Positions 1 to 6,816 of a stretch of 13,558 bases of DNA are shown here, one piece after another. The number at the start of each line of letters is the position of its first letter. Position 1 is the first letter of the stretch. The translations under genes and the position numbers were made by a program. The stretch comes from JAICKM01 sp035693165 (lineage in GTDB: Bacteria > Chloroflexota > Chloroflexia > QHBQ01 > JAICKM01), in assembly GCA_035693165.1 (NCBI GenBank), contig DASSGZ010000208.1, positions 1 through 13,558 of the forward strand, given 5' to 3'. The notes beneath the pieces are model-generated. The model saw only the letters and a program-made list of their open reading frames with translations. It was not told where the DNA came from and made no database searches.

Positions 1-8
1 CGTTTCAT
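1..8 (-). CDS. 5' end of a leftward gene running off the window
   Basis: On the minus strand an ATG at 8-6 is preceded by GGAGGAG (20-14) with a 5-base spacer, a textbook ribosome binding site. Only Met-Lys and part of the next codon lie inside the window, so the product cannot be identified. It is divergent from the GH42 gene, a common arrangement for a sugar regulator or transporter gene, but that is only a guess. A minus-strand extended -10 near 420-428 could drive it, giving a leader of about 400 bases. Confidence 0.5.
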
Positions 9-50
9 GGTCGCTCCTCCGGCGCGAGGCTGCGTCGACCCCGCGCGGCG

Positions 51-68
51 GGCATCCGTCAGGATGCC
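51..68. repeat. Small inverted repeat in the leader of the leftward gene
   Basis: GGCATCC (51-57) and GGATGCC (62-68) form a perfect 7-bp stem with loop GTCA. It lies about 30 bases before the ribosome binding site of the leftward gene. It has no U-tract on either strand. It could be an operator or an RNA hairpin; nothing in the sequence decides which. Confidence 0.4.
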
Positions 69-419
69 GCAGCCATTTCGACCGTGGTAGCATGTCCGGC
101 AACCAATCGCGGCCCGCCACGCGGCAGTGGCGACGACCTAGCGGAGCCGCGCCGGCTGTCCATGTTGATTCCGCGATTCGTAAGGCCCAACTTGATACTA
201 GAAGACCGGCAGCGCTTTCTACGGTGCCAAGCAACCGAGGAGGATCAGGGGTTCGGGATGCAGACACTGGGACTGGTGCCATCAAACCAGCGCAGGGACG
301 TACCGCATCGCAGAAGAAACGAAAACGGTCTCATGAACGGGTCAGCGACGACAACATCACGCTGCAAGTGGCGATCCACTGGAGCTACGAGACCAATTCT
401 AGTATAGTACAGCAGGGGC
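69..419. other. Gene-free, lower-GC intergenic stretch
   Basis: No coding region is recognised here. Open frames exist on the plus strand (84-407 and 92-433), but they overlap each other in different frames, have no ribosome binding site and read as low-complexity Arg/Ser/Thr-rich sequence. Local composition differs from the genes: 181-240 has 32 G+C of 60 and 301-360 has 31 of 60. It could be a long leader for the leftward gene, a decayed gene or transposase remnant, or plain spacer. No terminal inverted repeats were seen. Confidence 0.5.
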
Positions 420-428
420 ATTATAGCA
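420..428 (-). promoter_or_regulatory. Candidate extended -10 for the leftward gene
   Basis: The minus strand reads TGCTATAAT (428 to 420): a perfect TATAAT preceded by the TGn of an extended -10 element. No good -35 hexamer was found upstream on that strand, which extended -10 promoters can tolerate. It abuts the -35 of the rightward promoter, so the two promoters are divergent and almost touch. Transcription would start near 413, about 405 bases before the leftward ATG. A weaker TATACT lies at 406-401 on the same strand. Confidence 0.4.
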
Positions 429-429
429 A

Positions 430-458
430 TTGACAGAAACTTACAGTCTATTTATAAA
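430..458 (+). promoter_or_regulatory. Strong sigma-70-type promoter of the GH42 gene
   Basis: TTGACA (430-435) and TATAAA (453-458) are separated by exactly 17 bases: a perfect -35 and a 5/6 -10. The surrounding 430-490 is distinctly A+T-rich. The predicted start of transcription near 465 gives a leader of about 100 bases before the GH42 ATG at 567. Operator-like repeats flank and overlap it, suggesting the promoter is repressed or activated by a dimeric regulator. Confidence 0.75.
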
Positions 459-489
459 TGAAAATGGACAATTTCTGTCTAAACGCTGT
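432..489. promoter_or_regulatory. Symmetric operator-like repeats around the GH42 promoter
   Basis: GACAGAAA (432-439) and its exact reverse complement TTTCTGTC (472-479) flank the promoter with centres 40 bases apart, close to four helical turns. Each arm has a second tetramer about one turn away: ACAG at 433 and 443, CTGT at 475 and 486. The left arm overlaps the -35 and the right arm lies just past the predicted start, as for a repressor that loops or bridges. It does not look like a compact LacI-type palindrome. The binding protein is unknown. Confidence 0.5.
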
Positions 490-566
490 TGTGGCATGGA
501 ACTACGAAACCCTGCGGCGATCTCGGATGGCGCGGGGACACCCCCGGCTGGGATGGAGAAAAACTG

Positions 567-2612
567 ATGACCGATCGCATGGCGCGGCTGCGCGCCCGCT
601 TACCCCATGTCGCCTATGGCGGCGACTATAATCCCGAGCAGTGGACCCCGGCCTTCGGCTATGAGGGCGAGCGCATCTGGCACGACGATATGCGCTTGAT
701 GCGCCTGGCCCAGGTCAACGTGGCGACGGTCGGCGTCTTTAGCTGGGTCGCGCTGCAACCCGACGAAACCACCTTCACCTTCGGCTGGCTGGACCGCGTC
801 ATGGATCTGCTGGCGGAAAACGGCATCTTCGCGTGCCTGGGCACCGGGACCGCCGCACAGCCCGCCTGGCTCTCGGCGGCATACCCCGACGTGCTGCCCG
901 TGGACGAACAGGGGCAGCGCCGCGCGCATGGGCGGCGCCAGAATTATTGCCCCACCAGCCCCGACTTCCGCCGGCTGGCGGCAGACCTGGCGCGGCGCCT
1001 GGCCGAGCGCTACCGCACCCATCCGGCGCTGCTGTTGTGGCATGTGAGCAACGAATACGGGCCCGCCTGCTACTGCGCGCGGTGCGCCGCCCGGTTCCGC
1101 ACCTGGCTGCAGGCGCGCTACGGCGCCCTGGACGAGGTCAACCGGCGCTGGCAGACCGCCTTCTGGAGCCATATCTATACCGATTGGGCGCAAATCCAGC
1201 CGCCGAGCCCCCGTGGCGAGACGAGTATCCAGGGGTTGGCGCTGGACTACCGGCGCTTTATGTCGGACATGAACCTGGAATGCTACCGCGGGGAAGCCGA
1301 TGTCCTGCACGCGGTGACGCCTGATGTCCCGGTGACCACCAACTTCATGCGGTTCTACAAACCGCTGGATTACTCTGCCTGGGCACCCTACCTCGACGTG
1401 ATCGCCTGGGACTCCTATCCGCAGCGGGAGGACCATCCCAGTTCCACGGCCCTGATGCATGACCTCATGCGCGGCCTCAAGGGCGGACAATCCTGGCTGC
1501 TGATGGAGCAGACGCCGAGCCAGGTGCAGTGGCGCCCATATAACCCGCTCAAGCGGCCCGGCGTGCTGCGCCTGTGGAGTTACCAGGCCGTGGCCCACGG
1601 ATCCGACGCGGTGATGTATTTCCAGTGGCGCCAGTCGCGCGGGGCGGCGGAGAAGTACCATGGCGCCATCGTGAGCCACGCCGGGCATGAGCACACGCGC
1701 GTGTTCGGCGAAGTCGCCGGCCTGGGCGCGGAACTCCAGCGCCTGGGCGCCGGCATCCTGGGCACCCGCGTACCTGCGCGCGTCGCCCTGGTCTTTAGCT
1801 GGCCCAACTGGTGGAATGTCGAATACCAGCCCGGCCCGAGCAGCGCGCTGAACTATGTGGAGGAGGTGCAACGCTACTACCGCGCGCTGTGGGAGCGCAA
1901 TATCGCCGTGGACGTGGTCACACCGGATCACGACGTGACCGGGTACGCGCTGGTGATCGCGCCGCTGCTGAACATGGTGAGCGCCGAGCAAGGGGCGGCG
2001 CTCACCCGCTATGTGGAGCAGGGCGGCACCTTCCTGACGACCTTCTTCAGCGGGGTGGTGGACGAGAACGACCGCGCCTGGCTGGGCGGTTACCCCGGCC
2101 CGCTGCGCCGGATGCTCGGCCTCTGGGTGGAGGAGTTCGATCCGCTGGCACCGGACATGAGCAACCGGGTACGGGTGCCGGAGGGGAGCCGGTTGCCGCC
2201 GGGTAGCTATGCGTGCGACCTGTGGTGCGATCTGGTCCACCTGGAAGGAGCGCAGGCGCTGGCGACCTACGAGGAGGACTTTTATGCGGGCCGGCCGGCG
2301 ATCACCGAGCACCGCTACGGCCAGGGGCGGGCGCTGTACGTCGCCACGCGCCCGGCCCAGCCGCTGATCGCCGCCCTTCTCGCAGGGTTATTGGACGATC
2401 TGGGCGTCACGGCGCCGCTGGCCGCGCCGGCCGGCGTGGAGGTGACGCGCCGCGAGAAGGATGGCCGGCACTACCTGTTTGTCCTGAACCACAACGCGCG
2501 GCCCGTGCAGATCGCGCTGCCCGCGCCGATGCACGACCTGCTGACCGGAGAAGCCAAGACGGAGACGATGGTGCTGCCTCCGCGGGAGGTCGCCGTCTTG
2601 ACCCCGGCGTAG
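567..2612 (+). CDS. GH42 family beta-galactosidase
   Basis: Hydrolyses terminal beta-galactosides in the cytoplasm; there is no signal peptide. The 681-residue length is normal for GH42. The start YGGDYNPEQW (residues ~17-26) is a family hallmark. The acid/base Glu is E163 in WHVSNEYG and the nucleophile is E314 in LLMEQTP. Cys128, Cys168, Cys170 and Cys173 (NYC and CYCxxC) match the structural zinc site of the A4-type subgroup. The TIM barrel is followed by the trimerisation domain and a small beta C-terminal domain ending in DLLTGE. The ATG at 567 is chosen because GGAG (555-558) precedes it and homologs begin near here; a TTG at 489 in the same frame has no ribosome binding site. The gene has its own promoter at 430-458. 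The substrate may be galacto-oligosaccharides or plant arabinogalactan fragments, which the sequence cannot tell. Confidence 0.95.
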   Translation: MTDRMARLRARLPHVAYGGDYNPEQWTPAFGYEGERIWHDDMRLMRLAQVNVATVGVFSWVALQPDETTFTFGWLDRVMDLLAENGIFACLGTGTAAQPAWLSAAYPDVLPVDEQGQRRAHGRRQNYCPTSPDFRRLAADLARRLAERYRTHPALLLWHVSNEYGPACYCARCAARFRTWLQARYGALDEVNRRWQTAFWSHIYTDWAQIQPPSPRGETSIQGLALDYRRFMSDMNLECYRGEADVLHAVTPDVPVTTNFMRFYKPLDYSAWAPYLDVIAWDSYPQREDHPSSTALMHDLMRGLKGGQSWLLMEQTPSQVQWRPYNPLKRPGVLRLWSYQAVAHGSDAVMYFQWRQSRGAAEKYHGAIVSHAGHEHTRVFGEVAGLGAELQRLGAGILGTRVPARVALVFSWPNWWNVEYQPGPSSALNYVEEVQRYYRALWERNIAVDVVTPDHDVTGYALVIAPLLNMVSAEQGAALTRYVEQGGTFLTTFFSGVVDENDRAWLGGYPGPLRRMLGLWVEEFDPLAPDMSNRVRVPEGSRLPPGSYACDLWCDLVHLEGAQALATYEEDFYAGRPAITEHRYGQGRALYVATRPAQPLIAALLAGLLDDLGVTAPLAAPAGVEVTRREKDGRHYLFVLNHNARPVQIALPAPMHDLLTGEAKTETMVLPPREVAVLTPA

Positions 2613-2621
2613 ATCACCAGG

Positions 2622-2657
2622 GCGCCGGAGGCAGGGATTCCCTCCTGCCTCCGGCGC
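2622..2657. terminator. Hairpin between convergent genes
   Basis: A perfect 14-bp GC-rich stem pairs 2622-2635 (GCGCCGGAGGCAGG) with 2644-2657 around an 8-base loop. It lies 10 bases after the GH42 stop and 8 bases beyond the stop of the leftward zinc-ribbon gene, so it can serve both. Neither strand has a U-tract after the stem. In high-GC bacteria such hairpins may still stop polymerase or protect 3' ends. Confidence 0.65.
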
Positions 2658-2664
2658 GCGTGCG

Positions 2665-2850
2665 TTAATGGCCCACAAACAGCAGCGCGATTAAAATCAA
2701 GGCCAGGATCGCCGTTCCTGGTATCAACCAGGCGGGGAGCGGCGTCGCCGGCCGCAGCGGCGCCGTAGCGGTGAGCGGCTGGCCGCAATGCGGGCAGCGC
2801 TGCCAGGTGGGTTGGATCAGCTTGGCACAGTCGGGACAAGTCAGGGGCAT
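2665..2850 (-). CDS. Small zinc-ribbon protein with one C-terminal membrane segment
   Basis: A 61-residue protein. Residues 5-22 form a double-zinc-ribbon knuckle, CPDC ... CPHCG, with Cys5, Cys8, Cys19 and Cys22 as the likely zinc ligands. A short Pro/Ala linker follows, then a hydrophobic segment (about 40-59) ending a few residues before the C-terminus. This predicts a membrane-anchored ribbon facing the cytoplasm. The start is fixed by AAGGAG at 2862-2857, 6 bases before the ATG at 2850; a longer upstream frame to 3069 reads as random Arg/Gly/Ala-rich sequence. The family is widespread and uncharacterised, and the role is unknown. It is convergent with the GH42 gene and shows no functional tie to it. 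Confidence 0.85.
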   Translation of the reverse strand: MPLTCPDCAKLIQPTWQRCPHCGQPLTATAPLRPATPLPAWLIPGTAILALILIALLFVGH

Positions 2851-3054
2851 CGACGACTCCTTGGACGGCAAACAGAGGATACACGCCGGGGCCGGCGAGG
2901 GGCACGCAGCCCCTCGAAGGGCGCCACTCTCCCCGATCCTACCACCCCGCCCGCGCCGGCACAAGGGCCAGGCGGGCCACGGGCGGTCCCGCGCGGCAGG
3001 GACCACTGGTCCCGATCCGCCCGCCGCGCGTCCGGAGCACACCAGCAGGAGCCC

Positions 3055-3083
3055 TTGACAGGCCGCCAACCCTATGCTAGGAT
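3055..3083 (+). promoter_or_regulatory. Promoter of the acyltransferase-peptide-protease unit
   Basis: TTGACA (3055-3060) is followed after 17 bases by TAGGAT (3078-3083), preceded by TGC, giving an extended -10 (TGCTAGGAT). The predicted start near 3090 leaves a leader of about 155 bases before the ATG at 3246. No comparable promoter is visible in the short gaps between the next two genes, so this one probably serves at least the acyltransferase, peptide and protease genes. Confidence 0.65.
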
Positions 3084-3159
3084 GGACGCACCAGCCGATC
3101 AGCGTTGCTTACCTACCGAGCACCGCAGATCCCGCTTCCACCACGCACACTGCTCGCCG

Positions 3160-3176
3160 TTACGGCGCGGCCGTAA
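3160..3176 (+). repeat. Hairpin in the operon leader
   Basis: TTACGGC (3160-3166) and GCCGTAA (3170-3176) form a perfect 7-bp stem with loop GCG, about 70 bases into the predicted leader. No U-tract follows. It could be a regulator-binding palindrome or a leader RNA structure. The rest of the leader (3090-3245) shows no known riboswitch that I recognise. Confidence 0.4.
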
Positions 3177-3245
3177 TCAATTACCCAGCGAACCGACCGG
3201 CATCGCATATCGTAGTCTCTACACACGACCCCAGGGGACGCGGCG

Positions 3246-4268
3246 ATGGACCAATCGGGCGAGACTGCCAGGGACACCAAGCCAGGGGCCGATGCCTTCC
3301 CGTCCGGAGATGCTTTCTGGGCGGCCTACCGGGGCGCGTGCCTCGTGGCGCTGGCGCAGCCTGTGAGCGAAATCGAGCAGGCCCGACTCGCCCCGGTTGC
3401 GCAGCGGATGAGCGAATATCTGGGCCTGAGCCCGGAGGCCGCCGCATACCAGAGCCGGCGCGCGTTATTCTGTTACCGCCAGGAATGGATCCACGCGGAA
3501 ATGGCCCTGGAGTTGCCGCCCGCGGCGATCACCACGCTCGTCGACTCCGTGGAGGTCGCGGGGCTGCCCTGGCTGGAGCGCACCGACCAAACGCGCGGGC
3601 TATTGCTGACTTCGCTGCATTACAGCCTCTATTCGAGCTTGCTCTGGCTCTGGCTGGCGCGTGCGACCGTCCGGGGCCTGTATCGCCGGCTGACGATCAT
3701 GATGGTCGCCGACCAGCCGGCATTGGGCGCCCGCATCAACCGCCAAATCCGGCGGCTGGAGGCGGCCGGCGTGCTGCCGCCGGGGGCGGTAACAGCCATC
3801 GAGCGACCACGGGCCGCGACTTTCGCGCCGGCGGTCGTGCGCACGCTCCTGGACCGCCTGCACGCCGGTGAAGCCGTCTATTTCTGTGCCGAACCCTACT
3901 TCATCGCGCCCTCCGACCGGCACGCCGCCGTCCTGACACTGGGTGGGGCGGCGCTGGGGCTGCCGGGCGGCGTCCCCTGGCTGGCCCGCGCGGCGCGGTG
4001 CCCCGTCGTGCCGGTGCATATCCATCCCGGCCCGGCGGATCGCTACGTGGTTACCGTTAGCCCGCCCGCGGAGACGGATCAGCCGGGCGTGGCGGGGTGG
4101 GGGGTCGAGGCCGCCTTGCAGCAGTTGCTCGACAGGACGGTCCGTGCGGATCCCGCCCACTGGGAAGGATGGGTCTGGATCCCGCCCGCACCGGGGCGGG
4201 ATCCTCCAGATCGCGGCCTTGCGCCGGGCATGCCGGTGGGGACCGGCGCGGGTGGCACCAATCGATAG
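3246..4268 (+). CDS. LpxL/HtrB-like acyltransferase (LPLAT superfamily)
   Basis: A 340-residue protein whose general layout follows the LpxL-type lysophospholipid acyltransferases: a helical N-terminal part, a GLLLTSLHYS strand (H125) where these enzymes carry the catalytic His, a DRLHAGEAVYFCAE segment, the LPGGVPWLARAA and CPVVPVHIHP segments, and a late stretch ending in HWEGWVWIP like the family's QW-type tail. Such enzymes move an acyl group from acyl-CoA or acyl carrier protein to an amine or hydroxyl acceptor. Oddly, the family's HX4D/E motif reads H125-YSLY-S130, so the acidic partner is missing. The ATG at 3246 has AGGGGA (3233-3238) 7 bases upstream. The peptide gene follows after 29 bases, so the acceptor may be that peptide rather than a lipid. 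A divergent non-catalytic member is possible. Confidence 0.6.
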   Translation: MDQSGETARDTKPGADAFPSGDAFWAAYRGACLVALAQPVSEIEQARLAPVAQRMSEYLGLSPEAAAYQSRRALFCYRQEWIHAEMALELPPAAITTLVDSVEVAGLPWLERTDQTRGLLLTSLHYSLYSSLLWLWLARATVRGLYRRLTIMMVADQPALGARINRQIRRLEAAGVLPPGAVTAIERPRAATFAPAVVRTLLDRLHAGEAVYFCAEPYFIAPSDRHAAVLTLGGAALGLPGGVPWLARAARCPVVPVHIHPGPADRYVVTVSPPAETDQPGVAGWGVEAALQQLLDRTVRADPAHWEGWVWIPPAPGRDPPDRGLAPGMPVGTGAGGTNR

Positions 4269-4297
4269 GGTTCCTGAGTTAGGAAAGGGGTAGTTCC

Positions 4298-4525
4298 ATG
4301 ACCAACGAAACCGTCCAGCAGATTATCGATCGCGCAGCGGCGGACCCCGACTTCCGGACCGCCCTGGCTAACGACCCGCTCGGCGCCGCCGCCGACGCCG
4401 GCTTTAACATCAGCGCAGACGATGTGCGCGCCTTCCTGGGCCGGCCGGACGCCTCGGATGCCGAAATCGTCGAAGAGTTGCGCAGCCGCATGTCGCATAC
4501 CGGGCTGGGCGCGAAGAATCCCTGA
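4298..4525 (+). CDS. NHLP-like RiPP precursor peptide candidate
   Basis: A 75-residue acidic peptide. Residues 4-47 (ETVQQIIDRA, DPDFRTAL, NDPLGAAADAG, ISADDVRAFL) have the pattern of nitrile-hydratase-like/Nif11-like leader peptides: a helix, D-P-x-F-R, N-D-P, a G, then a second helix. A linker and a third helix lead to the tail SRMSHTGLGAKNP. There is no cysteine, and K73 is the only lysine. No classic double-Gly cleavage site before a long core is seen, so any core is short. AAAGGGG lies 7 bases before the ATG. It sits between an acyltransferase-like gene and a PqqD-domain protease gene, which supports a modified-peptide role. A stand-alone small regulator of the same clan is the alternative. 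Confidence 0.7.
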   Translation: MTNETVQQIIDRAAADPDFRTALANDPLGAAADAGFNISADDVRAFLGRPDASDAEIVEELRSRMSHTGLGAKNP

Positions 4526-4572
4526 CCCGGCCAGGATCGCACGATTAACTTGAACCCACACGAAGCGCTACG

Positions 4573-6684
4573 ATGACGCCACCCGTCCGGGATCGTGCTG
4601 CCCTGCGCGAGGTGCTGGCCCGCTCGGCGCTTTTCGGCGCGCTGCCGCCGGAGGCGCACGAGGAGGTGCTTGCGCACCTGGCGCAGCAGACCGTGCCCGC
4701 CGGGGGCGTTGTCGTGCGGGAACAAACGGAAGCCGATCACTACTATCTGATCGCCGCGGGCGAGGCCGAGGTCTGGGTCGCCAAAGGCGTGCTGCGCCCG
4801 CCCGCCGCCGGGCCGGCGCCCTGGACCCCGGACCCCGCGCGGCATACCCTGCTGGCCCGCCTGGGGCCGGGGGAGGGCTTTGGCGAGATGGCCCTGCTGA
4901 TGGGCGGGCGGCGGCGGGCCACCGTGCGCGCCACAACCGATCTCGTCCTCTATACGCTCGATGGCCCAACCTTCACCCAGGTGGTCAACCAGTATCGCGG
5001 GCTGGCCCTCGCGTTGGAAACCGAGATGGCCCTGCGCGGGGTGGCCGCCGACCTGGGCCGGGCCTCCCCCTTCGCCCGGCTGCCCCCCGATGCCCTGCGC
5101 TGGCTGGCGCCGCGCCTGGAGTCGGTGGCCTTCGCGGCGGGGGCCACGATCATCCGGGAGGGCGAACCCGGCGACGCCTTCTACATCGTCCGCCGGGGGC
5201 AGGTCGAAGTCGTGGCGGCCCGCCCTGACGGCAGCGAATACCCGATCTCGACGCTGGGCGCCGGTGACGCCTTTGGGGAACAGGCCCTGCTCAGCAACGA
5301 ACCGCGCTCGGCGACCGTGCGCGCCCTGGAGGCGGTGGAAGTGCTGCGCCTGACGCGCGAGGACTTCGCGGCCACGCTGCAGATGTACCAGGAGCGCAGC
5401 AACTACTTCCTGCAGCTTACTCTGCAGCGCCAGCGCCCCCGGCGTATCGCCCACTGGGTGATGGAACGGCAGCAGAGCAGCGACGGCGAAGTCGTCTACG
5501 TGTTGAAGGATACGGCGCGCAACCGCTACACCAAGCTCTCTGAGCAGGGGGCTTTCCTCTGGGATCTGATGGACGGCCAGACCACGGTGCGCGATCTCAC
5601 CCGCGCGTACTTCACGCGGTTCCAGGTCTTTGGCCTCGATGCCGTGCTCGCCGCCATCCTCCAACTCAACGCGGCAGGCTTTGTCGAGATCCAGCGCGTC
5701 GATCCTCAGCAGGGGGCCGGGGATCCGCAGAGTACGCAAACGCGGCGCGGGCGGGGCCTGCGGCTGCGCTTGCCGGCGGCGACTCGGTACTACTCGCTCC
5801 CCGACGTGGACCACCTGATCACCAACCTGTATCGCTACGCGCTGCGCCCGCTCTACTTCCGCCCGGTCCAGGCCCTGATCCTGATCCTCACGCTCGCCGG
5901 CGCGGCGCTCTTCATCCGCGATGTGCTGATGGGCGGGGTCGAGGGCGCAGCGAGTGCGACGGCCGGCGGCCTGGCCTTCGTGCTGACGGTTGGGCTATTC
6001 GTCCAGGTGGTGCTCCATGAACTCGCCCATGCGGCGACGACCAAACATTACGGGCGCGAGGTGCACCGCGCCGGGGTCGGCTGGTATCTCTTCCTGCCGG
6101 TCGCCTTCGTCGATACGAGCGATATGTGGCTGTCGTCCCGCGACCAGCGCGCGGCGGTCGCCTTCGCCGGGCCGTACACCAACTTCCTCCTGAGCGCCCT
6201 CGCCACGCTCGCCATCCCGCTGGTGGCCGACCCGGTCGCCCGCATACTGCTCTTCCAGTTTGCGGCGACCGGATTCGTGCTCGGGCTCAGCAACCTGAAC
6301 CCGCTGATCGAGATGGATGGCTACTATGTGCTCATGGACTGGCTCGACGTGCCCAACCTGCGGGTCAAAGCCCTGGCTTTCGTGGGCGGGATGCTCTGGC
6401 GCACCGGGCCGGCCACGCCGAACCGGCGCCTGCGCCGGATCTACACTGTCTACGGCACGCTGGCGCTCATCTACACCGTGGTCGTCACGGTGCTGGTGCT
6501 GCGCGCCTATCAGGGCTATGTGCAGGGGGCAGTGGGCAACATCCTGCCGCCGCTGGTCGCCGGAGTCCTGGGCTGGACACTCGCCGCGCTGATGGCCGGG
6601 CTGATCCTGCGTAGCGCCTGGCGAGATCTGCGGCGCGGCGTGCGCCCTGCCCCGGCGCCCGATGCTCCGCTGCGGAAAGCCTGA
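4573..6684 (+). CDS. Two cNMP-binding domains + PqqD-like domain + M50 membrane metalloprotease
   Basis: A 703-residue fusion. Two cyclic-nucleotide-binding domains (about 16-137 and 164-270) both keep the phosphate-binding cassette: FGEMALL with R114, and FGEQALL with R245. Residues 307-374 form a PqqD-like winged helix (RYTKLSEQGAFLWDLMDG ... AGFVEI), the fold that binds leader peptides in RiPP systems. The C-terminal half is multipass membrane protein (about 434-690) with an M50 zinc-protease site: HELAH at 482-486 and NP...DG at 576-583 supplying the third ligand. It is expected to recognise and cut a peptide at the membrane under cNMP-type control. It follows the peptide gene by 47 bases. 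The ATG has no clear Shine-Dalgarno sequence, but no better start is seen and the first domain begins shortly after it. Confidence 0.88.
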   Translation: MTPPVRDRAALREVLARSALFGALPPEAHEEVLAHLAQQTVPAGGVVVREQTEADHYYLIAAGEAEVWVAKGVLRPPAAGPAPWTPDPARHTLLARLGPGEGFGEMALLMGGRRRATVRATTDLVLYTLDGPTFTQVVNQYRGLALALETEMALRGVAADLGRASPFARLPPDALRWLAPRLESVAFAAGATIIREGEPGDAFYIVRRGQVEVVAARPDGSEYPISTLGAGDAFGEQALLSNEPRSATVRALEAVEVLRLTREDFAATLQMYQERSNYFLQLTLQRQRPRRIAHWVMERQQSSDGEVVYVLKDTARNRYTKLSEQGAFLWDLMDGQTTVRDLTRAYFTRFQVFGLDAVLAAILQLNAAGFVEIQRVDPQQGAGDPQSTQTRRGRGLRLRLPAATRYYSLPDVDHLITNLYRYALRPLYFRPVQALILILTLAGAALFIRDVLMGGVEGAASATAGGLAFVLTVGLFVQVVLHELAHAATTKHYGREVHRAGVGWYLFLPVAFVDTSDMWLSSRDQRAAVAFAGPYTNFLLSALATLAIPLVADPVARILLFQFAATGFVLGLSNLNPLIEMDGYYVLMDWLDVPNLRVKALAFVGGMLWRTGPATPNRRLRRIYTVYGTLALIYTVVVTVLVLRAYQGYVQGAVGNILPPLVAGVLGWTLAALMAGLILRSAWRDLRRGVRPAPAPDAPLRKA

Positions 6685-6816
6685 ACGCCGGATGCCCCGG
6701 CCCGCCCGGCGCGGGTTGCCCCATACACGGGCGGAGTTCGCAGCCCCTACTTCCAGTATCGCGCGAGGCCTGGTGCGCCCATCGGGCCGGCAGCGCACAG
6801 AACCTGTGGAGATCCT

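Noticed and set aside
84..433. Two overlapping plus-strand open frames in the left intergenic region
   Set aside because: No ribosome binding site, no recognisable motif, mutually overlapping frames and irregular composition; treated as non-coding or a relic.
489..566. TTG start extending the GH42 protein by 26 residues
   Set aside because: No ribosome binding site at 489, and the added residues do not resemble GH42; the ATG at 567 has GGAG at good spacing.
600..2312. 570-residue minus-strand open frame
   Set aside because: It lies opposite the certain GH42 gene; long antisense frames are common in GC-rich DNA and this one has only Arg/Gly/Ala/His-rich sequence.
2851..3069. N-terminal extension of the zinc-ribbon protein
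   Set aside because: The extension is low-complexity, and the inner ATG has an AAGGAG ribosome binding site.
4279..5814. 511-residue minus-strand open frame opposite the peptide and protease genes
   Set aside because: It is antisense to genes with intact domains, has no start signal and no recognisable domain.
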